The notes: generated from the letters alone by a model not told the origin. 64,000 bases of DNA from Branchiostoma floridae (GCF_000003815.2 NC_049985.1:7070066-7134065), one strand, 5' to 3'; positions 1 to 12,400 are shown, numbered from the stretch's first letter. Made by a program: numbers and translations.

Positions 1-1009
1 CACAAAATAAAGTGCTTGCCAACAAGTTTTGATCGGCTCTCTGACCCTTCTCAGTTGAAATAACTCAAAGCCTGAGTCACATGACCTGAACAGAACTGAC
101 ATGTCAGCAATGGGTCAAAAGTGTACAGCAGTCAGTGATTGTAACTGTTGGTCTTGGCTAAGGAATGGTCGCTAGCCTGTTACTGATGTCACAATCAGGT
201 CAAGTGACGTAGGCATTGGATCCTTTCAACCTGAGAAGGATGGGAGGACTGATTGAAAGCTTGTTGGTAAGCACATAACATTGTGTATGGAAATAGCTTC
301 ACAGTGAAGATATGATCTCAATATGTGATGAGCTACATGAATATTCTAAGCCTTCAGAAGACTACATCCCACTAGGCCCACCCATAAGTAGCACGACTAG
401 CCATTAGGTTGAGTCTAGGTGAGAAGGAAGGGAAAGTGGGAAGACAGATTTTAGTTGTCGCTCCAAGAATCTGGGCAAGCCAAATATTTCATACGGTGAG
501 TCCAATAACTGTGAATTAGTGGGGATTTTTTTCAAGCAATGGAGTTAACTAATTAGAAATACCAATCGGCTGCTTTGGATTTAGATGGTTTTCTCATTTT
601 TGTAACTTGTAACAAAAACCACTGAAAAATCGTTTTGCTTGTGTGTTCTGCATAAATGGTTAACTGCCCTTAAACGTAACACAACAGCTTTGTACACTAG
701 ATTTTAGTAGATTAGAACAAGTTCTGTACACATGATGGTACAAATGTGTTTCTTTTTCAAAATGATATTTTTAGTACCATGTTATAAACATTTTATGGCC
801 TTTGCAGACCTTTGTTAGCAATGAAATCAATTCTTTTTTCAAAAAACTACACAGTTTGAGCCAGTCCATCACCACAAGTAGGTAACAACATGGAACATTA
901 AAGCCGATGATGACAACACTGGAAACAGGCGATGAAATGTGAGAAACTACATGTAGATGGTTTGAATCAAAAGTGCCAAAGCCAAAGCCAACACACACGA
1001 GGAACATAC
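1..1009. other. 3' flank or intron of the DHHC gene, terminal exon unresolved
   Basis: The last recognised exon ends at a GTATGT donor (1009-1004 on the minus strand), so at least one more exon must follow. One compatible acceptor (CAG at 473-471) would open a 22-residue reading that ends with TAA at 406-404. It shows no likeness to ZDHHC tails, so I do not call it. The remaining sequence has no recognisable coding content on either strand. Confidence 0.4.
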
Positions 1010-4000
1010 CCAACGCTATCTGGACTATCGGGGGATTCAGTGGCGGGGGAATCAGTTGGGGCCGGCTCACTTGGATCGTATTGAACTCGCGTGGGGAACT
1101 TCAGCCCATCACCCAGACTACAGCAACGACAACGGAAGGATACAGTGTATTAGTAATAAACAACATAGGCCACCAAAATTCAGAAAGGGAGTGTGGAATA
1201 GGGGTACAGTAGACATTGCAACAAGGTTGCGAGGGGTAGAAAGCATGAATAATTTAGGATACAGAAACAAAAGATGATAAAACCATAGCTAAGAGATGAA
1301 AGGTGATATTATACTATTCTACATTACTGGAACGTAAAGTAATTAGTGCACATAAAGGCTTTGTTTGTTTACAGTGTTTTATGTCTCACTTTATGTTGAC
1401 CTTAGCAGCACTGTAAAAAATGCTTGTTCAGTCTTCAGCCTCCCTACCCCCTTGCTTCATCTGCAAACTTAACACCACTGTCAATACCCCATTTTCTCCC
1501 CCGATCACGAACTGAAATCCTGGTGAACTTCAACCTATTTACAGTAGATTCCATTGGCAATATGTTAATACAACAAATTGTCCCTGGAATGCCTTCTGTG
1601 GTAGAGGGCAAAAGAGACTCAGCAGCTATAGTATGTATGGATACCACGCTGAGAACTTATGGCTACTAAGTAATTATAAGAGCTATTGAGTTTAATAAAC
1701 TACTAAATCTTGGTTTAAGTCACTGATTTTATTCCCTTCTCAGACTGGCTCACAGTGGGTGTTACTAAATACATGCTGCTTTTGTGATCACTATTCAAAT
1801 ACATATCTTGATAGGACATTCCACAAAAATCCATCCCACAGGAAAAGATTGGGGCTGCAGTAAACAGGTGGAGTCTCTAGAAGAATTCAAACATTAAAGG
1901 AAAGTAAGAATTGCAGACATCCTTGATTTTCAGGAGTGGGACAACTGAAAAGGTAGAAAGGAATGGTGAAGAAGAAGAGAAAAGTAATGTAAGGAGGTTC
2001 ATAGTTTCAAATGCACATGTGCAGTGAAATGTGAGTAACATGTCAAAGGTGAAGGCTCCTGCGACATAAACAAACTCATCTGGACATACATGCATCATGG
2101 TCAGGGCTCGTGTTTACGTGTTAGGAGCCTTAACCTGACATATTACCCACAATGCATTTTGCTGAACATAAGCAGTCAAAACTATGAACCTCCTTATTCA
2201 ACAGGAAATACAAGCAGTGCAGCACAGAATGAGGCACACAGGATATGATTATGATATTACAGGTGACAAAAGTAAAAGTATGCAACAGGGGCTTAAGGAA
2301 AACAGTGTGCTGGAATACAAGATGGCAGCACCCGTGGATGAAACAGAACAGGTTTATGGTGAACATTCAAAAGCGCCCCCTACCCACCTGGTGAAGACCG
2401 GCAGGAACCATAACCTCCTGTCCTCCCCAAACACTTCCTTCAGGTTGTTGGACGACCCCAGGTTGAACCCATCCTTGTCAGGGCCGTGTCTGAACATCGG
2501 GGTTCGGAAGGATTCTGCATGGGAAGTTTCAAGTTCAAGAATGTTCAAGTCCTTCCAATACCATCTGGTGTACAGGGCGGTGCCCATCTCCGCTTCCTTA
2601 GCCCATGGGCCACACATCGGTACAAATGTGATGTTGATTTCCATTCTACATTGTTATTTTCACAATTTTATTGTTGGATTGGCCGAAATCAACAATGAAA
2701 GAATCCCTACCTTCTGACCATACATTTTTTTTTTCAGGACTTTAACTGGAAACAAATGATTCCCCTCCCTAGGCCTAAGGTACATACCTAATGTGGTCCT
2801 GTTGCTGAAGACCAGGTAAAGGTGATAACCAAACAGGGACACCAGGCTGATGGAAAACATGGCCGCCGCAAAGAACAGGAACAGGATGTGGAACCTGCCA
2901 TTCCCAATGGTGTCATCCAGCTCTTTCTACAAGATGGCAGCAAAAACATTGGTTAGAGACCATTAAGAAATTTCAAAGTTTATTGTAATCTAGAAGTACA
3001 TTTATGAAAGTTAGACATCCAGGTAAACAATATTCAATTGTACTGCCAGTTCATTCAAGTGATGCTGAAGAAGAGTGAAGGATGTCACTCGAAACATCCG
3101 GAAATAATCACCGTTTTTTATCCGGTTGTAGAGATTGAATTGTATTTGAATATTGTAAATGGATGACATTAATTAATTTTTTTCGCAGGGACTTAATTTC
3201 ATGGTAGAAGGGAAAAAAGGATGGTTTTTGATGTGTTTTAAGTTCACAGTGGAAACAATTCTACAGTGGTGATACAAATTCATATATGGAGTGTCATGAA
3301 TTTGAAACGACAGAAAAAACAATCAATAAGAACATCTTACGTTCCAGAATTTGATGAAATACTCCACAGAAGTGCCTGCTACATATATACAGTACAGGAG
3401 ACCATAGCCGAGGAACAGCACGAAGAACTTGTAGTTGCTGTACCCAACACAATTGTTCACCCTGTAACAAAGAGAAGAATGCAATCAATGTCACAATCGG
3501 GATTAGACAAGAAATCTAAGATTTCACACCTCTGTGAAATACAAATATAGGTTTTGTGAATGTCTTGATGCCATAGCCCTAGCTGTCACAGATGTAATCA
3601 ATCCTATTTGTCTCCTTCCAACAGGGAGCCATTTATCTGGCAGTTCGCCATGTTTCTTCAGGACCACATACCGAAATACATACAAATCCATCAAAAGGAT
3701 CGTGAGTTAATAATATAGCCTTATAGCTGCGAGCACAGAACCACAACTAAAAACAGGATCCATGCATATAGAGTTCATTTGTGGACACTATTCAGAACAT
3801 ATTTCATGTACCTTATTGTAGTGCTAAAGCAGAGGAGGATGTCTGACCGGTGACAAAAATGTAACAGTTTCCAATTGATGGATGACTATTCGCTTAACTT
3901 ACCAAGGACAGTGATGATCCATCTTAAGTACACACCTGTAAAATACACATGAAAAAGTCAGAAGATAGCAAACATGACTTTACATCTATCTGATAGAAAC

Positions 4001-7000
4001 TGCTTTGAATGCATTGTAACTTTTCTGTATGTCAGGGTAAAGACTGCAATCTGACATGATTGATGACTCTACTAGTAAAGATTGTGATCGCAATCTGTAT
4101 TAGCGCAGAATCCATTTCGAACCTTTGACTTTATTTCCATTGTAACAGTATGACACAGTAAGGTGTAGCACGCAGCAGATTGCTGGATGTTTGCAATCTC
4201 TATCAGAAGAATTGCTGATTCTGCTGGATTGCAATCTGACATAGATATTCTATAGACTATGGATGAGTAGCCCACACACCTGATGTTATGTTTAGGTACA
4301 CATCTGTAAACATAGGACACATCCAACACTTACGTTCCACACATTGAACAATGATGACATCTGTCTGGCTTGATGAGCTGGCAGGGTTCACAATAACGGA
4401 TTGCTATGAGAAAAAATAATGTTATTACAACAAAGTCAATGCTTCTGTTTATAACATATATGATATAGTGTCATTTCTTTATGGACTGAAGATCATATGT
4501 GCTTGAAAAATGAAGCAAAGCATCTCTAGAAAACCTGAAAATTTATTGGATATGAGCCATAAAAGGTAAATATTTTCTTACTAAGCCCAACGTCAAAGCT
4601 TAATTCATGGGAAGTTAACAAAAAGGATTGTTTGTGTGTTGAACAAACATACATTTTTACAATGGTGATCAGGAAGAGATGGTTCATTTTGTACCTTTTC
4701 TTGAACATGTCAATAATTGTTCTTGGCCTCTAACCCTTCAATATTAGATAATATCTTCCTGACTACCAAAAACAGCTCAACCCCTGGATCTGCCAATGAT
4801 TATGAAGAAGGAAAGATGCTTACATCCTCCAATGGTTCTTGTCACCAGGGGCAGGTCTTTAGCCATCTGTGCCAGGTACTGCTGCTGACGGTCTTCCCTG
4901 TCCTCATGTTCCAGTCTGTCCACATCCGCCTTGCTCAAGTAAAACTTCAGGACATGGGGAGGACATCAGTTAGCCCTTAACCTTTGTACTGTATTCAATT
5001 TAATTAATTTAGATTGTATTTCAGACTCAATCTGATCTTAAGCAAAAGTTGTCATATAAATATGCTAACTTAACACTGAATTACATGTACTCATGACTTT
5101 TATCTTTCCAACACCTACCCACATAGCGAATACCATCACAAACCACCCAAAGGTATTGGCACAGAAACATGAACACACAGACATATGTAAAAAAAAGCTT
5201 CCTTACCTCCTGTGCAGGTTTCCCCACCGGAGCAAAGATGGTCTGGTAGTACGACCACACAAATATCAAGAAGAAGACGTGGTACAGGACAAGATACACC
5301 ACTGGAAGAAAGTAACAATTAACTTGTTACTAACGAGTTAACAATTAACTAAGTTACAAAGCAAACTGTTTTGTCTACAATGACATATTTGTACTATATA
5401 TATCTGGATCAAGTAATTCTTAAATATAAATGAAATTCATACGGCCAAAAAAGCACAATTGATAAAAACTGATAGTCAGACTACGTACCTTTCTGTGGAA
5501 GGCTTGTGATGGCAACTGCAAAGAAGATACAAAGTCATTTTTCTTGTCATGATACATGTACCTTATTCATGTAATTACTACTAATTACTAATCTCCAAAC
5601 AGATCCTACGGTAGCATAAGATAGTATCAAAGGCTGGCAGAGGAGTGAAGCCAGCTTAAGAGTGAGTTTCGCTACCTGTGAGTTTGGCAAATGGACACCT
5701 CTTGACTGACGACACTCCTTGGCCAGTTTTGTACAATCTTATGCCATTGTAGGATCTGCTTGGAGATTATGTAATTACCCCTTCCCTTCTAAATGATTTA
5801 CACTTGTAAATGAAATTTACAATCATAAGACGTAATGTTAGCATTGGAGCATTTGGTTTCAGGATACGGTATAAGGTATACTATATTAGCATTAAAAGAA
5901 ATTGCAGCATTAGTATTCACATATTGGTAACAACAGGCAGCCTAAAGTTCAAAGCCCTTTGAACTTTTGTCATTTATTATTTATAGTTACTGCCATCACG
6001 ATCTGCACTCTTGAAGCAAGTTACATTTTAAAAGCTTTAGACTGACATAGTGAGTGAGTGTACATGTACGTGTACTACTAGTTGTATACAAATAAAATAA
6101 CTGACAAAATTCAAGTCAAGGATCAAACTTTCAAAGAATTCTGATCTGAATGTCTAAGAGGTCAAAGGTACCATCTGTCACATTTGTCAGTAACATTAGA
6201 GTACTAGTATTAGGGGAATGTAGGTCATGTTTTTGTGGATATCAGACTGCTGATATCCTTCTAATCTTTCTTATTTATTACAATTTTTTTGTTTGTGTTG
6301 CATAAACAGCAATGTGTTTCATAGGGCACCAAGTTTGTACGGAAGAGTACAAGATGCATATACTTGATCCATTCACACCCAGATAGACTTCTGCTCTTTT
6401 TGATAAGTTTTGTGGGATCTTTAACATGCTGAAGGTGTGGCTCTATCCAAATACACTGTACTAGTAGGGAATCCAAGTTAAATATGCCACACATTCCCAC
6501 TGAGGGGTGTTCCTTGCCCAAACTAAGAACATGCATCAAGTATCCATTTACACCTGAGTCATGGGAGGAAATTGGTGTACAGAAATGGGATGAAAAGAAA
6601 TTGTCGCTGAAAACAGCCCTTCATCAAACGCTAGTGCACGGAATGGATCACAAATTGATGGCAATCTTCTGATCATGCATCCCCACAGTATGGATATCAA
6701 ATTCATCCCACTGACACGAACGGCAATCAGGACATATTGCCTGCCTTCTAGACAGGGGAGACCATGGCTGATGCTGTGAAACTGAAAGTGACTTACTTCC
6801 TGGTCTTACCTAAAGGTATTGCTATCATCTATTGCATATCCCTATAAATTTTGTCTGATCATGCATCCCCACACAATGGATATCAAATTCATCCGACTGA
6901 CACGAATGACAATCAGGACATATTATGGGCCTTCTTGACAGGGCAGGATATTGCTGATCCTGTCAAAGTGACATACGTTAGCAATTTGGCCAATTTGTAG

Positions 7001-8072
7001 TTTGAAATGTCACTAGGTCGAAACATAATGCATTTTGGCTATCTTACTTCCTGGTCTTGCCTGAAGGTATTCCTACCGTAATGTCTATTGCATTTCCCTA
7101 CATATTTTGCCCCTTTTTGCTCAACTTTGAGGCAAACATATAATATGGCAATCTTCTTTAAACCCCCATAAAATTTAATACCTAATGTAAAGGGATTCTA
7201 AAAATTAGTAAAATATACATTCTGACCATAATTAAAGGACTATCTCGGGAGTCAGGATTATAGTAGTATTACATTTATGTGGTTAAGAGATGATAATACA
7301 TCTTGCAGAGAAATATTCAAATCTACTCTCGAAAAGTTACTGTAAATGCGAGAAATTTTTGCAGCGGTTTAATGTTTGCGGTTTTCGCGGTGGCCACTTC
7401 ACCGCAAACTTAAAAGTAATAAAACCACCTCGAACATTTTTCCATGGCAGTAAGAGACTACGGTGAATGGTGCTACCGCAAANNNNNNNNNNNNNNNNNN
7501 NNNNNNNNNNNNNNNNNNNNNNNNNNNNNNNNNNNNNNNNNNNNNNNNNNNNNNNNNNNNNNNNNNNNNNNNNNNNNNNNNNAAATGCATTTAGTGATTT
7601 CAGTAATTATGGACTTGCCCTTGTCCTAGATCATGTGCAGGGTGGTACCTTAGAAACATAAAATAAACACATATTTTCTTCTCTTCTCTTCTAATTGGGC
7701 GAATCACTTATTATTCATTGCACAGTACGTTTTAAAGCATGTGACTAATGGCAGGTAAATCTGACCAGTAATATTCTAAGCTGATCACCACAGGTGTCGC
7801 CTGGTTCGTAATGGGTTGTCTGACCCGTGACCAACATTTTCAGTGCAACAACTGGTCCGACTACAGTCAGCCATGAAACGTACACACACGTCGGAGACTC
7901 AGATTACAATCGTGACAAAACCACGGCACAAAAGATCGTGAAACTCCGTGTACTTACACACGCACATCTCCACCACGTAAGCGTAGTACGACCAGAGCAC
8001 GATGAGCGTGATGAAAACGACTGGAAGCCATTTCATCAGGCGGATGCAGAAGTTCAGCACCGGGTTCGACAT
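1010..8072 (-). CDS. ZDHHC20: DHHC palmitoyltransferase, ZDHHC2/15/20 clade (3' end missing)
   Basis: Integral membrane protein S-acyltransferase that attaches palmitate to cysteines of client proteins at the Golgi or plasma membrane (family knowledge). Ten coding exons were read by hand: 8072-7958, 5515-5489, 5301-5207, 4944-4824, 4403-4334, 3935-3903, 3461-3341, 2926-2788, 2514-2388 and 1117-1010. All have AG acceptors and GT donors, and phases agree, giving 318 residues. The start MSNPVLNF is followed by a first membrane segment ([20 protein letters not shown]), and a second lies near residues 44-66. The Cys-rich domain is at about 121-170, with the catalytic D149-H-H-C152 in KMDHHCPW. Two more membrane segments follow at about 165-190 and 206-234, then the conserved TTxE motif (TTLE, 238-241) and the NLKEVFG motif near 264-270. 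VVEMCV, VVYLV and YCE resemble human ZDHHC20 most, but ZDHHC2 or ZDHHC15 orthology is possible. The reading ends in mid-codon at 1010; the variable tail was not found. Confidence 0.9.
3903..3935 (-). other. 33-nt coding microexon carrying the DHHC catalytic motif
   Basis: A TTTTACAG acceptor and a GTAAGT donor enclose 33 nt that read [12 protein letters not shown] when joined to flanking half codons. The exon therefore carries the whole active-site motif. Skipping it keeps the downstream frame (33 is a multiple of 3) but removes the catalytic cysteine. Confidence 0.9.
5489..5515 (-). other. 27-nt coding microexon of the DHHC gene
   Basis: A TTTGCAG acceptor and a GTACGT donor enclose 27 nt. 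With the single base left by exon 1, the exon reads FAITSLPQK and joins in frame to VVYLVLYH of the next exon. It encodes the short loop between membrane segments 1 and 2, a place where human paralogues vary in length. Confidence 0.85.
5569..5778. mobile_element. MITE-like element with 34-bp inverted ends
   Basis: The left arm 5589-5622 (starts TAATCTCCAAACAGATCC) and the right arm 5736-5769 are reverse complements with a handful of mismatches. The 10-bp direct repeat ATGTAATTAC stands outside both arms, at 5569-5578 and 5769-5778, and may be a target-site duplication. There is no open frame inside. This suggests a non-autonomous DNA transposon; the superfamily is unknown. Confidence 0.75.
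6298..6480. repeat. Dispersed repeat, diverged second copy near 63745
   Basis: The segment shares several ordered blocks with about 63745-63930, including TTTGTACxG and a stretch like TCTTTAACxTGCTGAAxGTG followed by a CTATCC block and ACACTGTA. Both copies lie in noncoding DNA and have no open frame. It is probably a short interspersed element or transposon remnant; the class was not determined. Confidence 0.5.
6664..7112. repeat. Tandem duplication within DHHC intron 1
   Basis: Two diverged copies begin with TCTGATCATGCATCCCCACA (about 6669 and 6856). Both continue through ATGGATATCAAATTCATCC, then ACTTCCTGGTCTT. The second copy has an insertion of about 70 nt before ACTTCCTGG. The duplication is wholly intronic. 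Confidence 0.75.
7337..7482. repeat. TACTGTAAATG family repeat, cut by the assembly gap
   Basis: The segment opens with TTACTGTAAATGCG and continues with GCGGTTTTCGCGGTGG and a TTTTTCCATGGCAGTA block. These words recur in the same order at 24532-24690. The right end is lost in the N run. It is probably a copy of the same short inverted-repeat element seen whole at 61961-62138. Confidence 0.65.
7483..7582. other. Assembly gap of 100 N
   Basis: There are exactly 100 consecutive Ns, the usual placeholder for a gap of unknown size. It lies in DHHC intron 1 and interrupts a repeat, which probably caused the break. Confidence 0.95.
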
Positions 8073-8739
8073 TTTGCAGGACTGTGCTATCTTAGTCAGG
8101 GGGTGTTCCTCTCTATCGTATTTTACTGAGGTAAAAATATCTCAGTTCACGCCATGGTTCTGTAATTCAACTTTAACAAAAATATAAACAGGCAAGGAGA
8201 TAGCTATCAGTGAATTTATTTTCAAATTTTATATTGATTTACGAAGGAAGCTTTATTTTGAAAGCACTTAAAGCACACAGTAGTATAGATGGTACGTCCT
8301 GCACACAAACACATGACGTGCCAAACTGGGCGCAGCTTTTTACACAAGTGTGTCTCTCGCAATGACTGGCACTTTAAGAAGCTCTACTACTCTAAATATT
8401 CATTTCAACTCAACAAATATCTTATGATCAACACTTTTGTGTCGAATTTGAACTCCCGGAGCTAATTTCAGGAGCCACTGCACTAATAGTACCCAGTTTT
8501 GATGACGTATGCTAATTAGAGCGCTGATTGGATTCTTTTCGAAACATAGAGCGCATCCAAAAAGCAAAGTGATATTGTTTTGATATGCCATAAGAGCAGA
8601 ATAAGAGCATATATACAGAGTATCAACATTCAAAACAAATCAATAATTATCGGATATATTCACTTTTTGGCAGGTGTTGAAGTATGAACCGACATTCCGA
8701 TGGTAGTGAATGTTGTTTAGTTGGGTGCGTTTAGATGCG

Positions 8740-8755
8740 GTTGTACCCGGGCAAC
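8740..8755 (+). promoter_or_regulatory. Candidate RFX X-box
   Basis: GTTGTACCCGGGCAAC is an imperfect palindrome with GTTG and CAAC half sites, like the RFX X-box consensus (GTTGCC, short spacer, GGCAAC). The spacer is one or two bases longer than usual. X-boxes drive many ciliary genes, which would fit the VWA3B-like gene downstream. Confidence 0.35.
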
Positions 8756-9377
8756 GGGAAGCAGCTCAACACAAAATCTCCGAACATGGCTGCCTGACAT
8801 GTCGGGGTAACCAGTGGCTCCGGGGCATAACATAGCTCCAAGTCGGGTTTTCTCAGTAACCAGACATTTCCCAGTGCCAAATCTTAGTCTCTGGTGAGTA
8901 TATAATGTATACTTTACATCCACGTTGTTGTGAGTACTGTTTCTTTCACAGACTAGGGGAAAAATTGTTGTTTTTATAGCGGGTACGCGATCGCGATCGT
9001 TGCCCTATACGATCGTCTCTATGCCGGTGGGCGTATAACATATTGATCAGCTTTGTTTTGTATGATCTATGTCTTAATACAATTATGATTTAATGTTAAG
9101 GTACTCTTCTATGGGCACCATCAATGATATCATTGCTATTTTATAGTTTCTAAACAGTTACTTTGTCTGAGACGCTTTTTAAATGAGAACATTTGTTTTC
9201 AATTTTCTGTTGGAAATACGAGAAGGCGTAAGAAGTAGATTAGAAACAGATGCTTTGATTTTCGTAATGTATCGGAACCTGTACCTGCTACGGTGATAAA
9301 TTAGAAATTATCACGCTTAAGATTTTATCTAATAGCCCAAATTCTCACACGTGTGATATTGTTGGTTGTTATTTTAG

Positions 9378-9401
9378 GAAAGTTTAGAGAGAATTTCAAA
9401 G
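9378..9401 (+). other. 5' UTR piece of the VWA3B-like gene before its ATG
   Basis: An ATTTTAG acceptor precedes this stretch, so the start codon probably sits in the second exon. A good donor (CTG followed by GTGAGT at 8894) could end an untranslated first exon near 8893. The start ATG at 9402 is the first ATG after the acceptor, preceded by CAAAG. Confidence 0.5.
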
Positions 9402-12400
9402 ATGGCCACAACATTGGATCCGGTGAAGATTCAAGCTTGGCGAGAAGGTGAGTTTTGAGTTAGAAATCGAAAGTTTTTCGTTAGTTTTATGAATCGACAT
9501 GTTTTTGCTTTAACTGTTGCATTTGACTACAAAATGTTCTTTGCCATACTCTTTATGTTAAAACATCTTAAGATCAAGAGAAAGAACTTAAGTACACAAC
9601 ATAAGTGTTACAGAAGAGGGACAAAAAGAGATGATTTTGATAGGTTTAGCAACTTTTGAAGATCCATCTCTTCTTTTACATTTTAGTAGTAACTGCAAAA
9701 TTCTTTGTATTTTACATTGTCATTCTAAAAGCAGCAGTTTTTCCTTTGTTGTGTTATAAATGGTTTCCTCTGATCGCTCTTACATTCACATCTTTGTCAG
9801 CTACTTCCTTTGAGGTACACAGAAATACCTGTAATACAAAAGTTGTGCGGCCAGTTTACGACCCTAATTGATTTGCTGTTCCTCTCTTTCTCCTCCAATT
9901 GTGGCCATGATGAGCACAATTATTCCCATAAATGTCCTTACAACTCTTAGCTATTGTCAGGGGTAATCACGTTCTGTTTGCCAGTGTCCTACAAATGTAC
10001 CAGGTGGCGTGACAGGTAGTCGTGACAGGTGTACAAAACACCTTTGTAAAATGCCAGATATGATCTTTCCCCACTTGGGAATTATAACATTTCCTTTAAC
10101 AGTATATACTAGTAGATGAAGTTTTGATAGAGAAATTGTGAAGAGCAAATGAACAAAAGCATTTATCATGTCAGTCCTTAAATGTTGTATCCAGAGTACA
10201 ATATCGCAGCATTTATCAGCAATGGCTCTATTATCCTTACACAATAATATTTTTTTTTAGGCACATAGAAAACCAAGTTCTGACATTATATTACATATTT
10301 TTCCTTTATGAAATTTCCCCACATTAGACAACTTAAAAATGTTGAATGCATTTAGAAAAACATTTTAGTGAAGATCAATCTTTTTGTATCATTGACATAA
10401 CGAAAACCAGTCACTGTTAATTTTGATGATGTCTGTATTATTGCTCCCATTTCTAAAGATAATTGAACTTGATATTGTTGTGAAATTACGTCACCTACAT
10501 CGTATGAGTTGTTATTACCTTAAGTTAACTTAGGTTCGTTGTAACCAGAGTACAACCACCATCCCCGGTATGGAAGGATGCCTTAGTATAGCCAGAGTAA
10601 TATACGGTACCAGACATGAGGGAAATATGAATTATAAATGAATTTCTGATGTAAAGCATGGGTATGTGGGTGTTTTGTGGGTGGTCTTATGTGACAAACA
10701 ACAACATTCTAGGAAGATCAGGAATTTGATAATAGCAGAAACCCAAAACCCTTTTTGATCTTGAAGTTCAAACAAGTGGGTGGGGCTGTTACCCATTGAT
10801 ACACAAACACTGTTTCAATGTTGTCTCTCAACAGCTCTATGGTTCCCTGGGAATTTTGCCTGGCACACCCATGTACAAATGAATGAATGAAATAATATTT
10901 CCTTGAATTGATACCTTTTTTTTTTTGCAACTTGCAAGCTCAAGACTCAATACATGCACATAGAATGAAGTTTAATGAGATTTTACAAAATCATAAAATC
11001 AAAATTTGGAAGAGTAGTTTCAGGCTATTATCAAGTGTAATCACAGAATTGCATTTTGAAATTACAAAATGTATCTCTCTTAAGACATCTAATCTTAAAG
11101 AGATAATATTCATACTCTTTTGTGATAAGTTGACCATTTGCTTTCTTGGCTTAAGTTTCAAACATAAAATCTTTTGCTAAATGACTTTGGGTCAACTTAT
11201 CAGCTAAGTGGTTTGTTGATAAGTGAAGCAGGTATTCCCGTTAAATATTGTTACATGTCAGTGTGTACCTGGTGAACACCTGGTGAGGATCACCTAGGTG
11301 ATGTGAAACACCTGTTATCTATTCTACCTGCTGTTGAAACATATTATCTTGTGGTTCTATCCAATTTGTAAGATAGTGTTACACTTGTTTCACTACATAG
11401 CTGTTCTAGATTGCAGTTGCTATGTGTTAGAAATCCGGTGATCTGGAAATTGAAATCATGTTGCATGTGTGTTGAAGCAAAACTCATCTTTAAGTTATAA
11501 ATCTGATGAAATGTCTTAAGAGAAAATCTTGGCTCATACGTAGACACATTTATTTAATATCCTCTGAACTTTGATCCTGGTAAGGTTAAATCAACCTTGT
11601 AAGCATGTCATGCCATGTCAAATCAATTTTTAAAATCCTGCAATAAATTTTAAAACAACACAGAGTCCCAACAGAACCGGGTAGTGTAGCCGTTGTCTAC
11701 TGTCAAGCCAGCATTAATGATCTCCAGTGTTAAACTTTTTTCCATCCCACTCATTTTGTTAATTCTTGTTGTTAGCTACATCATTTAAAAAAAATTAAAT
11801 TTCATCAATTTTGTATCATGATGTTTAGCATTTGTTAGCAAATCTCCATCCAAAGGGACTGGTCCTGGAGACAGCCTTGAACAGCCCCACATTGTTGACT
11901 GTAAACTTGTTGGTATGCCGCCATGTTACGTAGGTTATACTCAGCTATGCCGTCTGTTGTTAAAGCAAATACACACACACACCAACTGAAGGATTTTAGA
12001 CATGTGATTTTGTATTGATCGACATCTATGAGGCCTTTTCTTTCATTTCATTGGTAAATTGGTTTTCAATGTTGGTGACTTTCTTGGTGTCTTGGCACAA
12101 AACTTATGCTTGCTCCAGACAGTCTGGGCTTGCCAAATAATCCAGACATTTCGTATTGTCCCATTAAACATGTAATATTTTGTAATATTGATCTTTTCAA
12201 AGCTGTTTTAAAAGTCTAGGGGAATTGCCAAGGATTGTAGGTACTTCTAAGCACTTCTTCTGAATCAGCTACTGTAGCCATTCTTGATTTTCCCTTACTT
12301 TAATGACACATTTACTGTGAAGGTGATTACACATTAAAGATGAAAGTGTTAACAGGTGGTTGTTTTGGGTGCCTTTTTCACCCTTAAGCACTCTTAAGTT

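Larger units (their letters stand above)
8073..9401. promoter_or_regulatory. Shared head-to-head promoter region of the DHHC and VWA3B-like genes
   Basis: The two start codons, 8072 on the minus strand and 9402 on the plus strand, face away from each other across 1329 bp. No other gene was found between them. The region holds a candidate X-box (8740-8755), a plausible plus-strand 5' UTR exon ending at a GTGAGT donor (8894), and a CpG-bearing palindrome CGATCGCGATCG at 8988-8999. No TATA box was assigned. Shared regulation is inference from the layout. Confidence 0.55.

Noticed and set aside
404-470. Terminal exon of the DHHC gene
   Set aside because: Acceptor and phase fit, but the 22 residues resemble no ZDHHC tail, and a chance fit is likely.
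771-1070. 99-residue minus-strand frame
   Set aside because: Only the first 20 or so residues overlap the DHHC exon at 1010-1117, and in a different frame; the rest is intronic and has no protein likeness.
2184-2717. 177-residue plus-strand frame
   Set aside because: It runs antisense across the DHHC exon at 2388-2514. The minus strand gives a clear family match, so this is a shadow.
3600-3710. Plus-strand reading with [10 protein letters not shown] before HQKD
   Set aside because: It looked protein-like, but there is no continuation, no matching splice sites in frame and no family likeness.
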